Below, one piece after another: positions 59,018 to 64,000 of a DNA stretch of 64,000 nucleotides. Within the stretch, counting starts at the first letter, position 1. Each line of letters begins with the position of its first letter. The position numbers and the translations under genes were made by a program. The notes beneath the pieces are model-generated. The model was given only the letters and a program-made list of their open reading frames with translations. It was not told the DNA's origin and did no database searches. This DNA is from Byssochlamys sp. IMV 00236 (taxonomy: Eukaryota; Ascomycota; Eurotiomycetes; Eurotiales; Thermoascaceae): NCBI GenBank assembly GCA_001931875.2, contig MSJH02000696.1, positions 6,284 to 70,283 on the forward strand, read 5' to 3'.

Positions 59018-60794
59018 ATGCTTACTAACATGCGAACTATATCTAAGTCTACGCCACGGATCGAATCCAAAAGAAAGCGGCCACGTTCCCCAGTGGCATC
59101 GGATGCAAAACGCTTGAAAATGGACCACCCGAGGCTCTTCCGCGAGTTCGCAGAGAAAGTCCAGGCAATCTGTGCCACTACTGATCCCCAGGATATTCTT
59201 AATGCTTTGAGGGAATTGGCGGAAGGAAGGGCGGCGAAGTTGCAGGATGGGACGCAGGTAGAAGCACTTTCTGGCCTTGGAAATCAAGCTGGTGACCAGA
59301 ATCCGCATGAATCATACACGCAAACAATGGCTGCGTTGCTACGTTGGGGTGTCAATACATTTCCCAATCACCCGTTGCACGAGGAGCCTAACCTGTGGGA
59401 AACAATGGCACTCTTTGATGGCCCCAGAGGTTATAATCAGCGGTATGTTAGTGCGATCTTGTTCGAGACAGATAGTGCTGACCATTCCGCTTAGGTTAAT
59501 CAGCGATGGACTCTATATCGACGGACTCCGCGTGGAATATGTCGAGCCTCCGGAAGCAGGGTTACTCGTCCCGGTAGTGCCGAAGCCAAAAATCCTCGTA
59601 CCATCTCAACGACAACCAATTCAGCCTTTAGATGAAGATCTTCCGTATATTTCGGAGTTCTTGCGTGGTACCAACACTGCTAGAGCCGTCGTGGCCACCC
59701 GCTGCATGTTTGGCTGGCCACAATTGTCATTACACTGTATGTGCCTCTATGTGGATGCAGAGGACACATCCTACCTTGCGAACTTGGTTGCTTCTCAGGC
59801 AGAGCCTGGCGTTGTTGTGAAGGCGGAGCTTTGCGACATAGCGGACTATATGTCTTCGGCCCAAGACATCTTGGGGTTCTCAGGCCTCAGCCGTTTAGAG
59901 CATAGCGAACGACGGTACTCACTTCGGAAAAATCCCGTCCCACGTTCCGTTCGCGAGCGTGTTCATCATGGACAGTCCATCTCTCTCATGGGAGAAGAAT
60001 CAAAGGGCTCGGTTGGGGTTTTTCTATCCCCTTGTGGCGTCGAACAGCCCAAAACCTACGCCTTAACCGCATACCACGTCGTACCGTTCAAGGCAGCCGA
60101 TGAGTCGCGTGCTATCATACCCGGAGGACTTGATATCTTGAGTCAATTACTAAAGGCTCTTGAAGATCCCCCAGGTCGCGATGACGTCGGAGTGCTGGTG
60201 AAAAGATGGAACGAACCCTGCGGGAATGTAGAATATGGGAGTATCGGAGCAAATCAACAAGGGTGGAGATGCGATTTTGCATTGGTTCGGCTTGACGAAC
60301 ATTTGCTAGGGAGAAATGGCGAATGGTATAATCATGAAGAGATGACTGATCTATACATCCGAACTGAAAAGTGTTCCAATTTCTCTGGAAGCCATGGTAT
60401 TGTGGGCAGCATTGACCCACAAGCTGGAGAGATCTCTTACAAGGATGGCGCAGCGACAGGTTGCACAGCAGGAAAGATAGGTTTATCTGAAGCACTGATG
60501 TTTGTGCGTGGAACATCGGACATTGCTACACAAGAAACATCCGCTCCTATCGACAAAGCCAAGCTTATTACGCTACACCAACTTGGTCACGGTGCTGTAT
60601 GTGACAAGGGCGACTCAGGATGCGGTGTTTTCGTGCCAGTCCCTCAGGAAGATGGTTGGAAGTGGGCCGGGCAATTAGTTCATGTGCTACATGCGAGCAG
60701 CGAGGCAGATATAGGCCTTATGATACCGCAGAGCCAAGTTTTTCAAGCCCTAAGAGAGAACACAGGGATGACTTGGATGATGCCTGGAGTTTAG
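59018..60794 (+). CDS. trypsin-like serine protease domain protein with N-terminal nuclear-type signal
   Basis: Exons 59018..59442 and 59495..60794 give 574 residues. The N-terminus has no secretion signal but two basic clusters (ESKRKRPRSP and KRLKM), like a nuclear localisation signal. The C-terminal half has the chymotrypsin-fold triad: His336 in LTAYHVVPF, Asp402 in RCDFALVRLD and Ser516 in KGDSGCGVF. Residues 40-330 show no known domain. Intracellular trypsin-like modules of this kind occur in fungal accessory genes and as effectors attached to NLR-type receptors; no NLR is present here. Start chosen as the first ATG in frame after an upstream stretch with only TTG; Met at codon 5 is an alternative. 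Confidence 0.75.
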
Positions 60795-61496
60795 CTAGAA
60801 GACATTGTACACGCTACGTGTGCAGTTGTGGGCATTCTTAGCTACCTGAGGATTAAATATTAATAGCTAGCCTGAGACTAATAGAATTATTTCCAATAAG
60901 CCCGCTAGCTACTACGGCAGCATCTCAGATTCCCATTTATTTGCGTTTCGCATTTTGAAACTCCAATTGTATTGACAACATCGTTAGAATCTCCAACGAG
61001 GGGTCGGCGACATCACTTAATCCGGACGATTATACTTGTCCTGCATATTGGCCTATCCCAGTTTATTATAAGTCATGCGCTGAGACAATTGAATGCGGCA
61101 TTCATGCACACAATACACTATAAATGCGAAAAGGGGGAAATTAATCAAATCCAGACAAATGTGAAGAGACCCTACGCCATTCTCTTTCTTTTTCCTTTAA
61201 CTAACTAATTTGTCTCAACTTTCTTGCTACTTAATTTCTTCTAACTTCTTTCTTTCTTTCCTTTCTCAAGATCCAGTATACTGATACTTTCCCTCTAGCC
61301 AGTTGAATAAACCGCCTAGGACCATTACACTGGCAAAGCAAACCTAGGAAACCTAATAGTCCTAGCAAAGCTGGCACAACTAGCAGACCTAACTAACCTA
61401 GCTAATCTAGGAGACCTGGTAGACCTAGTGGAGCTAGCATATTAGTAGAGGTAATAAAGGGAGTGTGAAAGCGATTCTTTTGGAACTAAGAAACAT
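60795..61496. other. convergent intergenic region between the two protease-fold genes
   Basis: T/C-rich tract at about 61181-61266 and a degenerate repeat of CTAG-containing words (CCTAGCTAATCTAGGAG type) at about 61340-61440. No gene seen. Confidence 0.5.
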
Positions 61497-62438
61497 TTAC
61501 TCAACATGGTATCCGTACTCAAGTAGAGTGCCAGCAGCGATACCGAGTCCACATCCACGAAATGTTTCCGTCATGAACCGAAAAAACGACACCACAAATC
61601 CGTCCTTGTCCAGAATAGGACTTCCACAACTGCCATTAGTCGGTTCAATATCATTTCCCAGGTATAACCAGTGGCACTTAACCCACCGATTTTCATCTTC
61701 TGGGAGACGAATGAAGTGATCTCCAACAAAAAGTCCGCCAAGCCATCCCAGAAAAGGGTTATCCATTGTGACGATGTCCCCGAAGCGAAGATCCGTTTTT
61801 CTGATACCTTTAATGCGTTGACCATCGATGATACCCTCGGGCATATTGGTCGTAAAAGTCTCATTGTCATAGTATTGGTTTGGACAGAGACGGACTAATG
61901 AAATGTCCGCGTCAGGGATCTTATACGTGACGTGACCAATGAGCTCACCATCCTTGTTGGGATGATAGACCTCGTCAGCTGGGAAGCCATGGCTCGCCAC
62001 TGTGATAAAAGAGTCTCCGTTGTCATCGAAAACTTGGATACCAGACGTTGTGAGTAGTTCGGGGCCTTGAGTATTTCCAGAACTAAGCATAACCCCCGGT
62101 CGAAGAACGTCGTAAGTTGACGAGTCCCACGAGTCTCTATTGGGTTCCGATCCTCGAAAAGCAGCCTCGACTGGTTCTTTCACATCACTTGCGAACATGT
62201 AGGAGGATGGAGACGTTGCGATCGTGAACGGAAGGTTGGATAGATCCACGCCATCCGGTACAGTGATAATCCACTGCCCGAAGAGGTTCGAGATTGAGAG
62301 TACTGTAACCCCAAAATCTTGTTGCAGATAGTCGACAACTTTCATGAAAAGTTCCTTTGATGCACCAGCCCTTGCATCATAGTCAGGTAAACCCCTGATG
62401 CGGCCCCCTGGCCGCTGAAATGAAAAGGGGAAAGCCAT
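61497..62438 (-). CDS. chymotrypsin-fold protein with Cys at the nucleophile position
   Basis: 313 residues from the Met in MAFPFSFQRPGG; the frame is open 42 codons further up (62564) and upstream exons are possible. Likely triad: His150 in VASHGFP, Asp178 in DADISLVRL, and the nucleophile loop TNGSCGSPILDKDG. Aligned on the family pattern G-x-nucleophile-G-x-P, the nucleophile is Cys271, not Ser. Around it the fold context is kept: PDADISLVRL for the Asp strand and the ILDKDGFVVSFF strand after the loop. A Cys nucleophile in a chymotrypsin fold is otherwise typical of 3C-like proteases. No signal peptide on this start. Convergent with the Ser-type gene. Activity is not proven. Confidence 0.65.
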   Translation of the reverse strand: MAFPFSFQRPGGRIRGLPDYDARAGASKELFMKVVDYLQQDFGVTVLSISNLFGQWIITVPDGVDLSNLPFTIATSPSSYMFASDVKEPVEAAFRGSEPNRDSWDSSTYDVLRPGVMLSSGNTQGPELLTTSGIQVFDDNGDSFITVASHGFPADEVYHPNKDGELIGHVTYKIPDADISLVRLCPNQYYDNETFTTNMPEGIIDGQRIKGIRKTDLRFGDIVTMDNPFLGWLGGLFVGDHFIRLPEDENRWVKCHWLYLGNDIEPTNGSCGSPILDKDGFVVSFFRFMTETFRGCGLGIAAGTLLEYGYHVE

Positions 62439-62679
62439 ACTCTGAGTACTAAAGAAGGCTGGGACCAAACAAGGACGCAGCGAGACATGTACGGAATCCT
62501 GTAGGAGAGTTAGCAATCGTAAAGTTTCTAGAATGAAAGAAGCACATTGCATGTATATCTTCATTATGGCTGGCTCTTACAGCAGTTATAAGTTCCATTG
62601 TTGTTGAACAATTTGAGCTCGAATATACGTTTCAAGGTCTGGAGCAAGATAGGGTCAATAAACACGAGAATTGTTTTCT

Positions 62680-63090
62680 TATTAGAATGGTAACACCCAC
62701 ATTGGAAAATTAGCTCCTAACTAGGTACCCATGATAACGTCCAGGCGTAGTGCGGCAAGTCGAGCTGCAACGGATCTCTGTTGCCTGAAACAACGAATAT
62801 ACGGCTTGATGGACAGCAAAGGTTTCGACCCGATACGATATCAAACAGGACGTCCCGGATGCAGAATACCATCTAAAACAGTGGCAGACACCCTGGTCAT
62901 ATCTTTTATGCGTCCTGGGATATAGAGAGGTAGATCTCGGTAGGTTTTTAGATACCTAGGTAGTTAGGTAAAGCAATCTAGTGGATACTATCCCGGCTTC
63001 GACAGTAGTACGCAGCAGATCTCGAGGTCAGATAACAATATGATCAGACTAATGAATGATATTTTGCTCCGCAGCTTGCTGACTTGTTCT
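62680..63090 (+). repeat. truncated copy of the LTR element's 3' internal segment
   Basis: Aligns with 57641-58250 but has no LTR or gag attached, and lacks the 200-bp block 57986-58200. The alignment stops exactly before the LTR starts in copy B (GCTTGCTGAYTTGT). Confidence 0.65.
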
Positions 63091-63247
63091 ACGGGGCTAT
63101 TGTTTTTCGAATGAAGTTCTCTACGCGAATTGGGGCGGAGTTCTTGGCTCTCGTATGTCCGTGACATCACGCCGTCTGAAGCTCCAACTGTTTTGGAACA
63201 TCTGAACATCCTCTGGCACGGGCGTCACAACGAACCACGGGGAAAAG

Positions 63248-64000
63248 ATGGTATATTCCTTTACTCTCCCCACGACTTCTCATCTCTCGTTTCAGAAATT
63301 CCTCTCCTCTAGTACACATCCTTCTCTCCCACAAGCCGCTTCGACAGCTCGTCATGCATTGCGCCTCGCTCTCAAAGCTCACAAGCACCTACCCCGCGCG
63401 CAACGCGAGACACATCTCCCCACCGTCCTCGCTGCATTGAACAATTACCTGCCTTATCTATTTGCTCTCTCCCATGGACTGAGTGGGAAACCCATTGGAA
63501 ATGCTCCTTCTGGCGGCAGCGGCGTAGGAGAGGAGGTAGAGATTACACTCCGTGCGGAAATCGAGGTTGAATGGCGACCAACATTGACTTCTGGCTCGTC
63601 GATACTGAGGGGTGTAGGCGTGTACGGAGGCAGCACGTCTCGTGTCCATGGACGAGGTCTTGATTTTGAAATCGCTTTTACTCTTACTACGTTGGGATAT
63701 GTTCTGTCGGGAATCGCGAGGTCTGGAGTGTTAAGGACCTTGTATGCGGCACGTACCCCAACGGCGGAACAGCGTACGGCGGCGGTTCAGACAGCAACGA
63801 AGCATTTGTTACAAGCCAGCTCCGTACATTCCTTCCTGGCGTCTTCACCGTCCTTTGCGGCATTGACTGCGCGTAAGTCCAGTCGAGGCCGAGGTGGTGA
63901 CCGGGAAAGTTCTACGCCGTCAGCTCCCGCGGGGGTTGTACCAGACCTACACCCTGCTACACAGGCAGCTCTGGCAACCCTAGCTCTTGCAGAGGCGACT
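63248..64000 (+). CDS. palC: pH-response regulator PalC, 5' part (runs off the window)
   Basis: 251 codons are open from the ATG at 63248 to the window edge, so the gene is incomplete here. It reads MVYSFTLPTTSHLSFQKFLSS, then ALNNYLPYLFALSHGLSG, EVEWRPTLTSGSS, RGLDFEIAFTLTTLGYVLSGIA, PTAEQRTAAVQTATKHLLQASSVHSFLA. These match PalC, the Bro1-domain protein that links the plasma-membrane pH sensor complex to ESCRT in the Pal/PacC ambient pH pathway. The Bro1 domain is only partly included. No intron seen in this part. It has no listed stop because the end lies outside; a minus-strand frame over 63167-63388 and a plus-strand one at 63130-63312 are shadows. Confidence 0.88.
   Translation, partial: MVYSFTLPTTSHLSFQKFLSSSTHPSLPQAASTARHALRLALKAHKHLPRAQRETHLPTVLAALNNYLPYLFALSHGLSGKPIGNAPSGGSGVGEEVEITLRAEIEVEWRPTLTSGSSILRGVGVYGGSTSRVHGRGLDFEIAFTLTTLGYVLSGIARSGVLRTLYAARTPTAEQRTAAVQTATKHLLQASSVHSFLASSPSFAALTARKSSRGRGGDRESSTPSAPAGVVPDLHPATQAALATLALAEAT

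Noticed and set aside
63130..63312. 60-codon frame over the palC start
   Set aside because: Overlaps palC out of frame; PalC similarity is in the other frame.

Overview
The window is nuclear DNA of a filamentous ascomycete, most likely Eurotiales (Aspergillus or a close relative). Genes are monocistronic and lie on both strands. Introns are short (about 45-110 bp) with GTRNGT donors and CTAAC-like branch points. The gene repertoire fits as well: palC, a KAP120-type importin, a PTH11-like receptor, a GH5_9 exo-beta-1,3-glucanase, and Kre9/Knh1-type and PHO-type phosphatase genes. I assembled exon structures by hand; each multi-exon model closes in frame, and uncertain starts are flagged.

Layout. 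0.2-9.7 kb: a secreted acid phosphatase with CACGTG boxes upstream, a membrane-anchored laccase-like oxidase, a carotenoid/stilbene-type cleavage oxygenase, and an aldehyde dehydrogenase divergent from it. The last three could form a small aromatic (stilbene/lignin) catabolic cluster. 10.0-17.1 kb: a small disordered protein, the importin and the glucanase, i.e. core genome. 17.1-25.8 kb: gene-poor accessory DNA with a gag-only LTR element, decayed gene fragments, a tandem duplication and a small GC-rich ORF. 25.8-28.8 kb: an unrecognised gene with a long Glu/Asp run and a protoglobin-domain gene. 30.9-43.6 kb: a second aldehyde dehydrogenase, a GPI-type Ser/Thr-rich protein ending next to a 20-N assembly gap, a large coiled-coil protein, and a TAP-type alpha/beta hydrolase.

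44.4-53.4 kb: a decayed cytochrome P450, then a PTH11-like receptor, a berberine-bridge-like FAD oxidoreductase, a short-chain dehydrogenase and an enoyl-CoA hydratase/isomerase. This looks like an accessory metabolic neighbourhood without a visible backbone synthase. 53.4-63.1 kb: a second accessory island with a dsRNA-binding-domain ORF, a second gag-only LTR element, a nuclear-type trypsin-like serine protease gene, and a convergent chymotrypsin-fold gene whose nucleophile position is Cys, all set among element fragments. From 63,248 to the right edge is the 5' part of palC (ambient pH signalling), where core genome resumes.

The most unusual content is the 55.7-62.6 kb island: dsRNA binder, Ser-type and Cys-type chymotrypsin-fold proteases, and gag-only elements whose gag frames stay open although their LTRs have diverged. 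Sequence fragments are shared between this island and the 19-25 kb island, so the two accessory regions have a common repeat population.
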